DNA from: Planctomycetota bacterium
Lineage (GTDB): Bacteria > Planctomycetota > GCA-002687715 > DRQF01
NCBI GenBank assembly: GCA_015485455.1
Contig: WFTN01000277.1
Coordinates: 1 to 10,284, forward strand
Length of the DNA: 10,284 nt
Direction: 5' to 3'
Each line of letters opens with the position of its first letter. Position 1 is the stretch's first letter. This document shows, one piece after another, positions 1-7,241 of the stretch. The notes beneath the pieces are model-generated. The model saw only the letters and a list, made by a program, of their open reading frames with translations. It searched no databases and was not told the origin of the DNA. A program made the translations under genes and the position numbers.

Positions 1-798
1 ATCGCTTGCTTCCAACCAGTCCCGTACAACCTGTTTGTCGAAACTTGGGGGATCTTCCCCCGGGGCGGTTGCCTCTTTCTCCGCGGTCTTCCAGAATCGA
101 GATGAGTCCGGCGTGAAAGCCTCGTCGATGAGGGTGAGCTCACCGTTGACCAAGCCCCATTCGAGTTTCGTATCGCAGATGGTGATGCCCTTAGATGCGG
201 CGTAGTCTGAGCATTTGGTGAATGCGGCCAAAGTCCGTTCTTTCATCGGGGCTGCCCATTTTTCTCCCACGACTTGAGTGTAGGCGTCCAGGTCGATGTT
301 TTCATCGTGAGCGCCGACTTCAGCTTTGGTCGAAGGCGTGAAGATCGCCGGTTCGATTTTGTCGCCTTTGTTCATGCCAGCGGGAAGATCAATGCCACAG
401 ACTTTGCCAGTCCGTTGATAGTCTTTCCAACCGGAACCCACCAAGTAGCCCCGCACAATGCACTCGGCATCGAATGCTGCAGCTTTGTGGCAGAGCATGC
501 TACGACCTCGGAGCACGTCTTTGTACTTCTTGATGTGATCGGGCATTTCATCGACATCGCCAGTGACCAGATGATTCGGGGTCACATCTTTGAGGAGATC
601 AAACCAGAAGAGGGAGATCTGAGTCAAAACCGCTCCCTTGTAGGGGATAGGGGTTTGCAGGATGTGATCGAACGCAGAAATGCGGTCCGTGGCGACGATA
701 AGCAAGTGCTCACCGGTATCATAAATGTCGCGCACTTTACCGCGAGCTTTCAGCTTGAGATCCGGAAGGTCTGTTTGTTGGACAGTTGGAAGGGCCAT
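1..798 (-). CDS. purC: Phosphoribosylaminoimidazole-succinocarboxamide synthase (SAICAR synthetase), 3' end outside window
   Basis: This cytosolic enzyme of de novo purine synthesis joins CAIR and aspartate, using ATP, to give SAICAR. The first 266 residues are visible with no stop, so the C-terminus lies beyond the left edge; long-form (ADE1-like) proteins are about 300 residues, so roughly 30-40 are missing. Visible landmarks are the N-terminal GKVRDIYD (residues 20-27), ATDRISAFD (36-44), the first family signature ECIVRGYLVGSGW (112-124), IFTPSTKAE (152-160), HDENI (164-168) and the second signature ICDTKFEWG (207-215), followed by LIDEAFTPDSSRFW (223-236). The start is the ATG at 798, which places GKVRDIYD near the N-terminus as expected and has a purine-rich GAGAG a few bases upstream. 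It lies 143 bases downstream of the PilZ gene on the same strand. One small oddity is AFDAEC where relatives usually have proline at the position of Ala111. Identification is firm. Confidence 0.96.
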   Translation of the reverse strand, partial: MALPTVQQTDLPDLKLKARGKVRDIYDTGEHLLIVATDRISAFDHILQTPIPYKGAVLTQISLFWFDLLKDVTPNHLVTGDVDEMPDHIKKYKDVLRGRSMLCHKAAAFDAECIVRGYLVGSGWKDYQRTGKVCGIDLPAGMNKGDKIEPAIFTPSTKAEVGAHDENIDLDAYTQVVGEKWAAPMKERTLAAFTKCSDYAASKGITICDTKLEWGLVNGELTLIDEAFTPDSSRFWKTAEKEATAPGEDPPSFDKQVVRDWLEASD

Positions 799-843
799 TG
801 CAGCTCTCTCAATTGAGTGTGATGGGGATTAACCCAGGTTTCG

Positions 844-866
844 GATTCACTAAAGTTAGGTGAATC
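844..866. repeat. 23-base near-perfect dyad between the PilZ gene and purC
   Basis: Arms GATTCA-CTAA and TTAG-g-TGAATC face each other around a central AG, with one unpaired G. As RNA it would form a 7-bp GATTCAC/GTGAATC stem with a 9-base loop. It sits 45 bases upstream of the purC start and about 75 bases downstream of the PilZ stop. No T-run follows on either strand, so it does not look like a standard intrinsic terminator. A regulator operator in front of purC, or an mRNA hairpin in a PilZ-purC transcript, are both possible. Function is inference only. Confidence 0.4.
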
Positions 867-941
867 TACACGCAAATGAGGGCTGAGGCAATTGGGGAGA
901 GCCTAGTTCCAATCGGAGACTCAAAATGGCTGAAGGAGGCT

Positions 942-1301
942 CTACATGGGGCTTCGGTTTTGGTTTTCGATGTGCCGTCTAATGGCCTCGATGTGCCGGG
1001 CATAGATCTCGACGAATTCGATACCCATTTCGAAGGTCCCATTGAGGGCTCTGCCAATGTGGACAACCTTACCAGTCGCTTCAATGACCTCGTTGCCCAC
1101 CGCCAAGCTGAATCGGAAGCGTTCGCCTAAGGGGATTGCTTCAGAAGCCTGCACTTTGATTCCGAATTCGTTGAGATCCAATGTGACCCCCAAACCCAAA
1201 GTGCGATTGAGATCTTCTTCACCGACGTCTGTATGAATGACCAAATGGCCAGAGTCCAAGCGCTCGGCCACCCGTCGATCTTGTGGAATCTTGTCCACCA
1301 T
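942..1301 (-). CDS. PilZ-domain protein (119 aa)
   Basis: A small, probably cytosolic single-domain protein. PilZ domains usually bind cyclic di-GMP and pass the signal on to motility, exopolysaccharide or envelope functions. The N-terminus carries QDRRVAER, which supplies an RxxxR motif (Arg10-Arg14). A beta-rich core follows, with the second motif region DLNEFG at 42-47 and the typical late strands TGKVVHIG (77-84) and GTFEMGIEF (88-96). A final helix (about 99-112) ends the protein. The consensus second motif is (D/N)xSxxG; here Asn44 replaces the serine, so nucleotide binding is likely but not certain. The start is the ATG at 1301, with AGGA about 11 bases upstream. No signal peptide or membrane segment is visible. 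It lies upstream of purC on the same strand and is divergent from the TPR gene. The nearest enzyme or motility partner is not in the window. Confidence 0.8.
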   Translation of the reverse strand: MVDKIPQDRRVAERLDSGHLVIHTDVGEEDLNRTLGLGVTLDLNEFGIKVQASEAIPLGERFRFSLAVGNEVIEATGKVVHIGRALNGTFEMGIEFVEIYARHIEAIRRHIENQNRSPM

Positions 1302-1641
1302 GGTTTCGAAGTCCTAAATCTAAGCTCAAAAGATGAAATGCCCATAGCATTCTCTTCTGTCTCTATCGGAAGAAGGAGAGGGGTGCTTTAAGTAAATGCC
1401 CTCGAGGACTACGGGAATTCGTCATAACTCCCTCATCACAACTTGGATGTGCCCTTTAACTCTTTTAATCCACAGTTTTATCAACAAGGTAGCTGGGACG
1501 GAGGCCCTGGCATCCTGGGAGAGCCTGGGGCGGTTCAGACTCGTCTTGAGCTAGATGCATTCGAACCCTTCGCCGCGTCGCCCACCTTTGGTAAAATTGG
1601 GTCGAATGTCCCTAGTTTTAATGTTTCAAGGACTTAGAACA
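1302..1641. other. Divergent gene-poor spacer between the PilZ and TPR genes
   Basis: These 340 bases contain no convincing gene. The short open frames here use poor starts and show no recognisable protein. The spacer must hold the promoters for both divergent genes. The best -10 candidate for the plus strand is TAAAAT at 1592-1597, with only a poor -35 match upstream. A hairpin is possible at 1351-1379: TCTCTTCT pairs with AGAAGGAGA with one bulged G and a 12-base loop. A self-complementary CCTCGAGG lies near 1400. No known riboswitch, tRNA or other RNA family was recognised. Confidence 0.5.
1628..1632 (+). promoter_or_regulatory. Ribosome binding site that decides the TPR gene start
   Basis: AAGGA lies 9 bases before the ATG at 1642. 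Upstream in-frame ATGs at 1555, 1606 and 1621 have no such site. Starting at 1642 also puts a clean signal peptide at the very N-terminus, so this start is preferred. Confidence 0.7.
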
Positions 1642-3201
1642 ATGACCAGGCCCATCGCATTGACGATTTCGATGATTCTCATGAGCGCGAGCTTTCTTTC
1701 GGCCCAAGACGCCGATGACGCCATGATCAAGGAATTCCAGAAGTTCGTTGAAAGCAAAGGCGGACAAAACCAGCTCATGAGAGATCCGGAATACGCTGCC
1801 TCCGTCGGCCGCCGGAAACATCTTCAGGGCTTGGTTCAAGAGGGGATCGCTCTGCAAGAAAAGGCCCTGGCTGGCACGAAGTCAGAAATTGAAAAAGCTG
1901 TCACGCTTTTTGCGTCCCGGGCACAGACCCGAGGAACAGCCATTGACCATTACCTCTACGGTCGAATCTTGGGGCAAACGCGGGTCTTGGACGAAGCCTA
2001 TCGGGAGTTCAAAGAAGCTCTTGTCCTGGATCGCTACTTGCCTTGGGCATGGGATGGGCTGGGGGTTTATCACTCCAACAAAGGCAATTGGGCTGAAGCC
2101 ATCGAAAAATTCAAACGGGTACTTCAATTGTGGCCTGGCCATGTGAAAGCCACCTTTGGTTTGGCTCAGTGCTACTTTCGTTTGGAGCGCTATTCAGATG
2201 GCCTGGGATATTTGCGGGCCATCTTGAATCGCCCTGAAGTGGCTCAAGACCCAGCGGTCTTGCGCCAGACTCGTCTTTTGATCGCCGAGGCTCTGAGGAA
2301 TCAGGGGAAGTTCGCCGATGCCATTGATGTCTTGACCCAAGTTCTGAAGGTCAATGCCAATGATAGCCGAGTTCTCATAGCCCGAGCCTGGTGTTCGAAA
2401 CGCTTGGGCCGTCTCGATGATGCCGCCAGAGATTACGAAGCTCTTCTGGTCATCAAGCCCGGAGAGCGGCGATTCTATGAGCAGTTGTTTGATATCCGCA
2501 GAAGCCAAGGTCGTAACGCTGATGCCATAAAGGTGTTGGAGCGCTTGTTGGAGGATGGCGTCGGAGATCTGACTGCGGCTCAAATCACGCCATATCAGGA
2601 TGCCATCGAGCAATTGCGAAAACTGCCGCCACGGGAAGACCCGAAGAAACGACGGCTTACCCTTGACGATCACATCAAGAACTTGGCTAACTCACCTCAT
2701 GTTGAGAAGCGCCGGGAAGCTATCAAGGTATTGGCAAGCGCTCCTCCTTTGCCAGCCAATGACAGTCGCAGGAAAATTGTGCGCAAGGCGTTCGCCCGTG
2801 CTCTGAAAGATCGGGACTGCGCCATTAAGTGTATTGCTCTTGAGCAAATGAACCGCCGATTTGGCGATGAGCGAGTACTCAATGTGACCATGCTATTTGG
2901 CAGCATCGAGCATGAAAAAGATCCGCGGGTGCGGGGCATGGCGAATCACATTCTCCAAGATTATCCAGGAAAAATGGTGACACCAGCTTTGATCATGGCG
3001 ATGAAAACAGAACCTGATCTTTATGTCTTCCGGCGAATCCACGAGAGTTTGAATGCCGCAACTCTCGCATGGATTGAACGGGTCTTGCCCAACGACCTAG
3101 AGATTGTGGACATGGTGAGAATTCGCAAGAAGTGGATGGCCTGGTATAGGCGTAACCGAGACTTGTATCGCAAGTACGAACCCAAAGACTTCAAACTATA
3201 A
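1642..3201 (+). CDS. Exported TPR / HEAT-like repeat protein (519 aa)
   Basis: No named family is recognised, but the architecture is clear. Residues 1-22 form a Sec-type signal peptide: Thr-Arg, then a hydrophobic stretch, then a likely cut after SFLSAQ. The mature protein would be outside the cytoplasm. About six TPR-type units follow between residues 102 and 308, for example those starting near 102, 136, 170, 210, 244 and 278, with typical patterns such as GNWAEAIEKFKRVLQLWP (148-165) and GKFADAIDVLTQVLKVN (222-238). A charged linker follows (about 328-345), then an alpha-helical region (about 340-475) that looks like HEAT-type repeats. The tail is basic and aromatic (KKWMAWYRRNRDLYRKYEP, 496-514). 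TPR and HEAT solenoids bind proteins, so a scaffold or assembly role in the envelope is the reasonable guess. There is no catalytic motif. It precedes galE by 65 bases and could be the first gene of that transcript. The real start could in principle be further upstream, but then the signal peptide would be internal. Confidence 0.8.
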   Translation: MTRPIALTISMILMSASFLSAQDADDAMIKEFQKFVESKGGQNQLMRDPEYAASVGRRKHLQGLVQEGIALQEKALAGTKSEIEKAVTLFASRAQTRGTAIDHYLYGRILGQTRVLDEAYREFKEALVLDRYLPWAWDGLGVYHSNKGNWAEAIEKFKRVLQLWPGHVKATFGLAQCYFRLERYSDGLGYLRAILNRPEVAQDPAVLRQTRLLIAEALRNQGKFADAIDVLTQVLKVNANDSRVLIARAWCSKRLGRLDDAARDYEALLVIKPGERRFYEQLFDIRRSQGRNADAIKVLERLLEDGVGDLTAAQITPYQDAIEQLRKLPPREDPKKRRLTLDDHIKNLANSPHVEKRREAIKVLASAPPLPANDSRRKIVRKAFARALKDRDCAIKCIALEQMNRRFGDERVLNVTMLFGSIEHEKDPRVRGMANHILQDYPGKMVTPALIMAMKTEPDLYVFRRIHESLNAATLAWIERVLPNDLEIVDMVRIRKKWMAWYRRNRDLYRKYEPKDFKL

Positions 3202-3202
3202 T
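3197..3202 (+). promoter_or_regulatory. Possible -10 element for galE
   Basis: A perfect TATAAT overlaps the stop codon of the TPR gene and would start a transcript about 58 bases before galE. No -35 hexamer is visible at the right spacing, so this may be chance. Confidence 0.25.
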
Positions 3203-3266
3203 CCCATTGCACCCATGGTGATCGACGTACGATTGTCATGATTGATAAAAGAGACAGAGAAAAATC

Positions 3267-4268
3267 ATGAGTCAAGGTGACACGATTCTTGTTGTTGGTG
3301 GTGCTGGCTACATTGGCAGTCATTGCTTGTGGGAGCTTCGGCAGCGTGGTTTTAAGACCCTTTGCTATGATAATCTCTCCGAAGGGCATCGAGCTGCTTG
3401 CGGGGAAACACCTTTCATTGAAGGCAGCCTGAATGACGAGGCTAAACTCGATAAACTCTTTGCCGAGCACAGCATTCGTGCGGTCTTTCACTTCGCTGCC
3501 CATTGTTACGTCGGCGAATCTTGCGAAGACCCAGAGAAGTACTACTTCAACAACGTGGCGTCGACTCTTTCTCTTCTGCGCTCCATGCGTCGGGCGAATG
3601 TGAAACGCTTTATTTTCTCATCGACCGCAGCCACTTTCGGCAATCCAGTCCGCGATACCATCGACGAAACTCATCCTCAAGATCCGATTAACCCCTATGG
3701 CCGTACGAAGCTCATGATCGAGCACATTCTGAAGGACTACAAAGAGGCCTACGGCATGGAGCACGTTATTTTACGCTACTTCAATGCAGCGGGTGCCGCG
3801 GAAGGTGGGGTGATTGGTGAAGACCACGAACCAGAAACTCACCTGATTCCTTTGGTCTTGAAAGTTGCCTTGGGACAACGGGACGACATCAAAATGTTTG
3901 GGGACGACTACGACACGGTGGATGGCACTTGCGTTCGAGACTACATCCACATTTTGGATTTGGCGGATGCTCACATCAAAGGGCTGGAGTATCTGGAGAA
4001 CGGCGGCGAGAGCGCAGCGTTCAATCTGGGCAATGGCACAGGTTATTCCGTCAAGCAAGTGATCGACACCGTTGCCAAAGTCACTGGCAAAGCCATCAAG
4101 AGCGAAGCGGTTGGACGCCGAGCGGGGGATCCGGCCATTCTTATTGCCGACTACAAAAGGGCAGAAAAAGTCTTAGGCTGGAAACCCAAATATGGTGATC
4201 TGGAAACCATCGTTAAGACAGCTTGGGACTGGTCATCTTCACATCCGAAGGGCTATGACGATCGATAG
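3267..4268 (+). CDS. galE: UDP-glucose 4-epimerase (333 aa)
   Basis: This cytosolic, NAD-dependent short-chain dehydrogenase of the extended type interconverts UDP-glucose and UDP-galactose, feeding galactose use and surface polysaccharide synthesis. The N-terminal Rossmann fold has GGAGYIGS (11-18) with the GxxGxxG glycines at 11, 14 and 17, and acidic YDNLSEGH (34-41). The active site is seen as FSSTAATFG (117-125, Thr120 in the usual Ser/Thr place) and NPYGRTK (142-148) with Tyr144 and Lys148. RYFNAAGA (170-177), the substrate-side loop THLIPLV (191-197), GTCVRDYIH (220-228) and FNLGNGTGYSV (252-262) are also typical of GalE. Its length is usual for the family. The ATG at 3267 has a purine-rich stretch just upstream (GAGACAGAG). 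Its end overlaps the preferred start of the next gene by 14 bases, so it probably heads or sits early in an operon. Related UDP-sugar epimerases (for example acting on UDP-N-acetyl sugars) cannot be excluded by eye. Confidence 0.93.
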   Translation: MSQGDTILVVGGAGYIGSHCLWELRQRGFKTLCYDNLSEGHRAACGETPFIEGSLNDEAKLDKLFAEHSIRAVFHFAAHCYVGESCEDPEKYYFNNVASTLSLLRSMRRANVKRFIFSSTAATFGNPVRDTIDETHPQDPINPYGRTKLMIEHILKDYKEAYGMEHVILRYFNAAGAAEGGVIGEDHEPETHLIPLVLKVALGQRDDIKMFGDDYDTVDGTCVRDYIHILDLADAHIKGLEYLENGGESAAFNLGNGTGYSVKQVIDTVAKVTGKAIKSEAVGRRAGDPAILIADYKRAEKVLGWKPKYGDLETIVKTAWDWSSSHPKGYDDR

Positions 4269-5874
4269 GCGGATAAGAGAGCTTGAGTTGAATCATAGGA
4301 CCCCAAGATTCTTGGGGTCCGTCTTGTGGGTGCGGGTTCTCTTGACCCTTGTTTTGACGATTTTCTTGGGCGCGATCTTCAGCTGCACTGACAGCGAGAA
4401 GACTGTTGAGGCCGAGAATAGCATGGTCTCAAAGGACCATGATCAGAACCGAGGGGTGGACACCCCCAAGGAAGTCATCCCATCTCTTCCTCCCCGAATT
4501 ACCGCGAAACGAATCAAGGAACTTCGGCGAAAATGTCTAAAAGCCATCCGTCAAGTGGGGGCAAAGGCTGATGTTGCTGCCATGATCTTGGATGTCGATC
4601 ATGATGACATCCTTTTTGATTTTCACGGTACTGAGGCTCAGGTGCCGGCGTCCAATATGAAGCTGTTGCTTGGGGCTGTGGCTCAGGATGCCTTGGGGCT
4701 CGATTTTCAGTTTCGAACCCGTTTCGCCATGGATGGATCATTCGAGAATGGCGTTTTGTCCGGCAATCTCATTGTTGTTGGTTGCGGTGATCCCACACTC
4801 AGCGCGCGATTTTTTCGGGACGATCCTAAACGCCCCATGGAGGTCTTGGCCGCGGCCTTGGCCGAGCAAGGGTTAACGAGAATCGAGGGGCGTATTCTGG
4901 CGGATGCCCGGGCTTTTACTGGGCCGAAAATTGGCCCCAATTGGCCGAAAGATGCGGCCTGGCGCACCTATATGGTCGAAGTGCAACCTTTGGTCTACAA
5001 CGACAACCAAACAACATTGATGGCGGCGAACGTTGGTGGTGAAACGAAAGTCGGAGCGAACCCAGATTTGGGATTCGTTGAAGTGAAGAATGCCCTTTCT
5101 CTTACGAGCAAGAAAAATGGCCACAAAATCGGCGTAAGACGGGGCAAGGACAACAATAAGTTTGTTGTCAGTGGACGTTTGTGGAGCAAAGGAAGGGGTT
5201 ATGAAACTGCGGTGAATGTCCATGATGGCCCCCGTTTCTTCGTTCACGCCTTGAAGTTGGCTTTAGAAGACCGTGGAGTGGTTGTCGAAGGCGGCGTTGG
5301 CCATGTGGTTGCAGACCTTGATGTGGCCGGGATGAAAGACTTGATGGTCTACACGTCCAAGTTGAGGCGAACTTTGGCTCCGATGATTCAGAATAGCATG
5401 AATCTCTATGCCGAACTGGTCCTCCGTACTCTGGGTCGTCAAGTTCATCAAGAAGGCAGCTTTGCCGCCGGTACCCGAGCTGTGACCGATTGGTTGGGTG
5501 AGAAAGACTTGTTGAGTCCCAATACTATCGTGGCTGATGGCAGTGGTTTGTCCCGGGAGAACCGTTTGAGCCCATGGCAAATGGTCCGCGTCTTGGATCA
5601 CGTGGCTCAGGATCCCCAGAGATGCGCAGAGTTTCGTGAACTCCTGGCTCAGCCAGAGGGGAATGGAACTTTGCGTCGTCGGATGAAGAAGCTGAAAGGG
5701 CGGGTCTTTGCCAAGACAGGAACCATGAGTGGGATCAGTTCCCTCAGTGGCTTTGTGCGTCTGTCAGATGGACACCTCATAGCGTTCTCCATTCTCTGCA
5801 ACAACGTATCTGTCAATCGGGCCCGCAAAATGCAGGATGCCCTTTGCTCTTTGGTTTCCGAGTTGGATTCATGA
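4255..5874 (+). CDS. dacB: PBP4-type D-alanyl-D-alanine carboxypeptidase/endopeptidase (peptidase S13), probable lipoprotein
   Basis: This penicillin-binding protein trims peptidoglycan peptides outside the cytoplasmic membrane. With the start at 4255 it has 539 residues. All three serine acyl-enzyme motifs are present: SxxK as Ser133-Asn-Met-Lys136 (PASNMK), SxN as Ser381-Met-Asn383, and KTG at 487-489 (FAKTGTMSG). Other S13 landmarks are VGCGDP (175-180; usually all glycine where Cys177 lies), VYNDN (247-251) and DGSGLSRENRLS (428-439). The long insertion between SxxK and SxN is typical of PBP4. A hydrophobic segment (about 24-43) ends in AIFSC with Cys44, a slightly unusual lipobox, so lipid anchoring is likely. 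A hydrophilic linker (45-80) leads to the catalytic domain. The start is uncertain: ATG 4255 overlaps galE by 14 bases but gives a long N-region and encodes an inverted repeat. TTG 4324, just after the repeat, gives a normal-length lipoprotein signal of 20 residues before the Cys. The stop overlaps the rarA start as ATGA. Confidence 0.9.
   Translation: MTIDRRIRELELNHRTPRFLGSVLWVRVLLTLVLTIFLGAIFSCTDSEKTVEAENSMVSKDHDQNRGVDTPKEVIPSLPPRITAKRIKELRRKCLKAIRQVGAKADVAAMILDVDHDDILFDFHGTEAQVPASNMKLLLGAVAQDALGLDFQFRTRFAMDGSFENGVLSGNLIVVGCGDPTLSARFFRDDPKRPMEVLAAALAEQGLTRIEGRILADARAFTGPKIGPNWPKDAAWRTYMVEVQPLVYNDNQTTLMAANVGGETKVGANPDLGFVEVKNALSLTSKKNGHKIGVRRGKDNNKFVVSGRLWSKGRGYETAVNVHDGPRFFVHALKLALEDRGVVVEGGVGHVVADLDVAGMKDLMVYTSKLRRTLAPMIQNSMNLYAELVLRTLGRQVHQEGSFAAGTRAVTDWLGEKDLLSPNTIVADGSGLSRENRLSPWQMVRVLDHVAQDPQRCAEFRELLAQPEGNGTLRRRMKKLKGRVFAKTGTMSGISSLSGFVRLSDGHLIAFSILCNNVSVNRARKMQDALCSLVSELDS
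4298..4320 (+). repeat. Perfect inverted repeat with 11-base arms at the galE-dacB junction
   Basis: GGACCCCAAGA and TCTTGGGGTCC flank a single central T. As RNA this folds to at least a 9-bp GC-rich stem with a 5-base loop. It begins 29 bases after the galE stop. The following bases (GTCTTGTGGG) lack a real U-run, so it is not a standard intrinsic terminator. It could limit read-through from galE, stabilise or mark a processing point in the mRNA, or hide the start region of dacB. If dacB begins at ATG 4255 the repeat is coding; if it begins at TTG 4324 the repeat is a 5' leader element. Confidence 0.6.
4422..4441 (+). repeat. Hairpin in the dacB linker (7-bp stem)
   Basis: CATGGTC and GACCATG pair perfectly around a 6-base loop. 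It lies in the part coding the low-complexity linker after the lipobox, where protein constraint is low. It may be part of a structured mRNA segment, or chance. Confidence 0.35.
4453..4466 (+). repeat. Short GC palindrome in the dacB linker
   Basis: GGGGTG and CACCCC flank a central GA, giving a stable 5-bp stem with a 4-base loop as RNA. It is the third tight palindrome within about 170 bases (with 4298-4320 and 4422-4441). Confidence 0.35.
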
Positions 5875-7241
5875 GTCATGCAGGGCTTTTCGATGACACG
5901 GAAGATTCTGAAGAGCCGTTGCCCGACAGCCAACCTCTTGCAGAACGCATGCGCCCCCAAGATTTTGAAGACGTCCTTGGCCAAGATGAGCTGGTGGCGC
6001 GGGGATCTTTGCTGCGGGATCTGATCGAAGAGGATCATGTGCCGTCCATGATTCTCTGGGGGCCCCCAGGGACAGGCAAGACGACAATCGCCCGTATTAT
6101 TTCCCGGCGAACTGGCTTGCGTTTCGTGGCCTTTAGTGCCGTCTTGTCTGGGGTGAAGCAGGTGCGGGAGGTGGTGACTGAAGCTAAGTACCACAGACAG
6201 ATTGAACATGTAGGGACGATTCTCTTCGTTGACGAGATTCATCGTTTCAACAAGAGTCAGCAAGATGCTTTCTTGCCTCATGTGGAGGATGGGACCGTCG
6301 TCCTTATCGGGGCGACTACCGAAAATCCTTCTTTCGCTCTCAATGCGGCTCTCTTATCTCGTTGTCAACTGTTTACTCTGAATCCCTTGGATGACGTATC
6401 CGTTCAGCAGTTGATCCGGAGGGCCCTTGATGATCCTAAGCGTTTCGACTTGCCGACGAACATCGCATTGTCCAATGATGCCGTGGATACTTTAGTAAGG
6501 CGTTCGGCAAAGGATGCTAGGAGTAGCTTGAATGCATTAGAGGCCCTACTCAAACGGGAGAAATCCCGCGGGCACTTGGGGCGTTCGCTCTTGGATGCTG
6601 CCGCTGTCGACCGTGCTCTCTCCGATGGGCGCCTGCGCTATGATCGGTCTGGGGAAGACCATTTTAACGTCATGAGTGCTTTCCATAAGTCCATGCGCGG
6701 TGGAGACCCTCAGGCTTCTCTCTATTGGTTAGCGCGGATGTTAGCTTCCGGCGAAGACCCACTTTGGATTGCCCGACGAATCATCCGTTTCGCCTCTGAA
6801 GACGTAGGGTTGGCCGACCCCCAGGCTCTTACAATTGCTCTGGCTGCAAGAGAGAGTTTTCAATTGATGGGTAAGCCCGAAGGTGAGTTGGCTTTGGCTG
6901 AAGCTACCGTCTATATGGCCACAGCTCCTAAGTCGAATGCCATTTACGCTGCTTTTAAGGCGGTTCAGGCGGACATCAAGAATGGCGATGTTTTTGAAGT
7001 CCCGATCTATCTGCGAAACGCACCCACAGCTCACATGAAGTCGTTAGGATACGGGAAAGACTACCTGTATCCCCATGATTTTGATGAAGGGGTGGTAGAT
7101 CAAGATTATCTGCCAGAAAAGAAGAAGGGCACGGTTTATTACCAACCCTCACCTTTTGGCTTTGAGAAGGACATCGGGACTCGCATGGATTGGTGGCAGA
7201 AAATGAAAGAGAAGGGCTCGTGCCAGAACAAGAAGAAATAG
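5871..7241 (+). CDS. rarA: Replication-associated recombination protein A (RarA/MgsA-type AAA+ ATPase, 456 aa)
   Basis: This cytosolic clamp-loader-like ATPase acts at stalled or gapped replication forks and is the relative of yeast Mgs1 and human WRNIP1. The AAA+ core shows Walker A GPPGTGKT (64-71), the family sequence SAVLSGVKQVR (89-99), Walker B LFVDEIHRF (118-126), sensor 1 in IGATTENPSF (146-155), an arginine finger in LLSRC (Arg164) and sensor 2 in DARSSLNALE (Arg217). The C-terminal part has the MgsA/tetramerisation landmarks FHKSMRGGDP (271-280), YWLARML (285-291), ARRIIRFASEDVGLADP (301-317) and YLYPHDF (398-404). The length is normal. The start is the ATG at 5871, inside ATGA shared with the dacB stop, which implies translational coupling; a ribosome site is weak (GAGTTGG). 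The N-terminal 22 residues are acidic and variable. The 3' end overlaps the preferred suhB start by 22 bases. Confidence 0.95.
   Translation: MSHAGLFDDTEDSEEPLPDSQPLAERMRPQDFEDVLGQDELVARGSLLRDLIEEDHVPSMILWGPPGTGKTTIARIISRRTGLRFVAFSAVLSGVKQVREVVTEAKYHRQIEHVGTILFVDEIHRFNKSQQDAFLPHVEDGTVVLIGATTENPSFALNAALLSRCQLFTLNPLDDVSVQQLIRRALDDPKRFDLPTNIALSNDAVDTLVRRSAKDARSSLNALEALLKREKSRGHLGRSLLDAAAVDRALSDGRLRYDRSGEDHFNVMSAFHKSMRGGDPQASLYWLARMLASGEDPLWIARRIIRFASEDVGLADPQALTIALAARESFQLMGKPEGELALAEATVYMATAPKSNAIYAAFKAVQADIKNGDVFEVPIYLRNAPTAHMKSLGYGKDYLYPHDFDEGVVDQDYLPEKKKGTVYYQPSPFGFEKDIGTRMDWWQKMKEKGSCQNKKK

Noticed and set aside
274..816. 180-codon plus-strand open frame
   Set aside because: It is antisense to purC, whose minus-strand translation has unmistakable family motifs; the plus-strand product resembles nothing.
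1443..1637. 64-codon plus-strand open frame in the divergent spacer
   Set aside because: TTG start, no ribosome site, low-information sequence; the TPR gene start follows at once.
2194..2673. 159-codon minus-strand open frame inside the TPR gene
   Set aside because: Antisense shadow of TPR coding sequence.
3238..3270. 10-codon open frame (MIDKRDREKS) ending in ATGA overlap with galE
   Set aside because: Could be a leader peptide coupled to galE, but it has no clear ribosome site and at this length chance is the simpler explanation.
3021..3503. 160-codon minus-strand open frame across the TPR-galE junction
   Set aside because: Overlaps two well-supported plus-strand genes and shows no domain.
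5649..6281. 210-codon minus-strand open frame
   Set aside because: Antisense to the 3' end of dacB and the 5' half of rarA, both strongly supported; no recognisable protein features.
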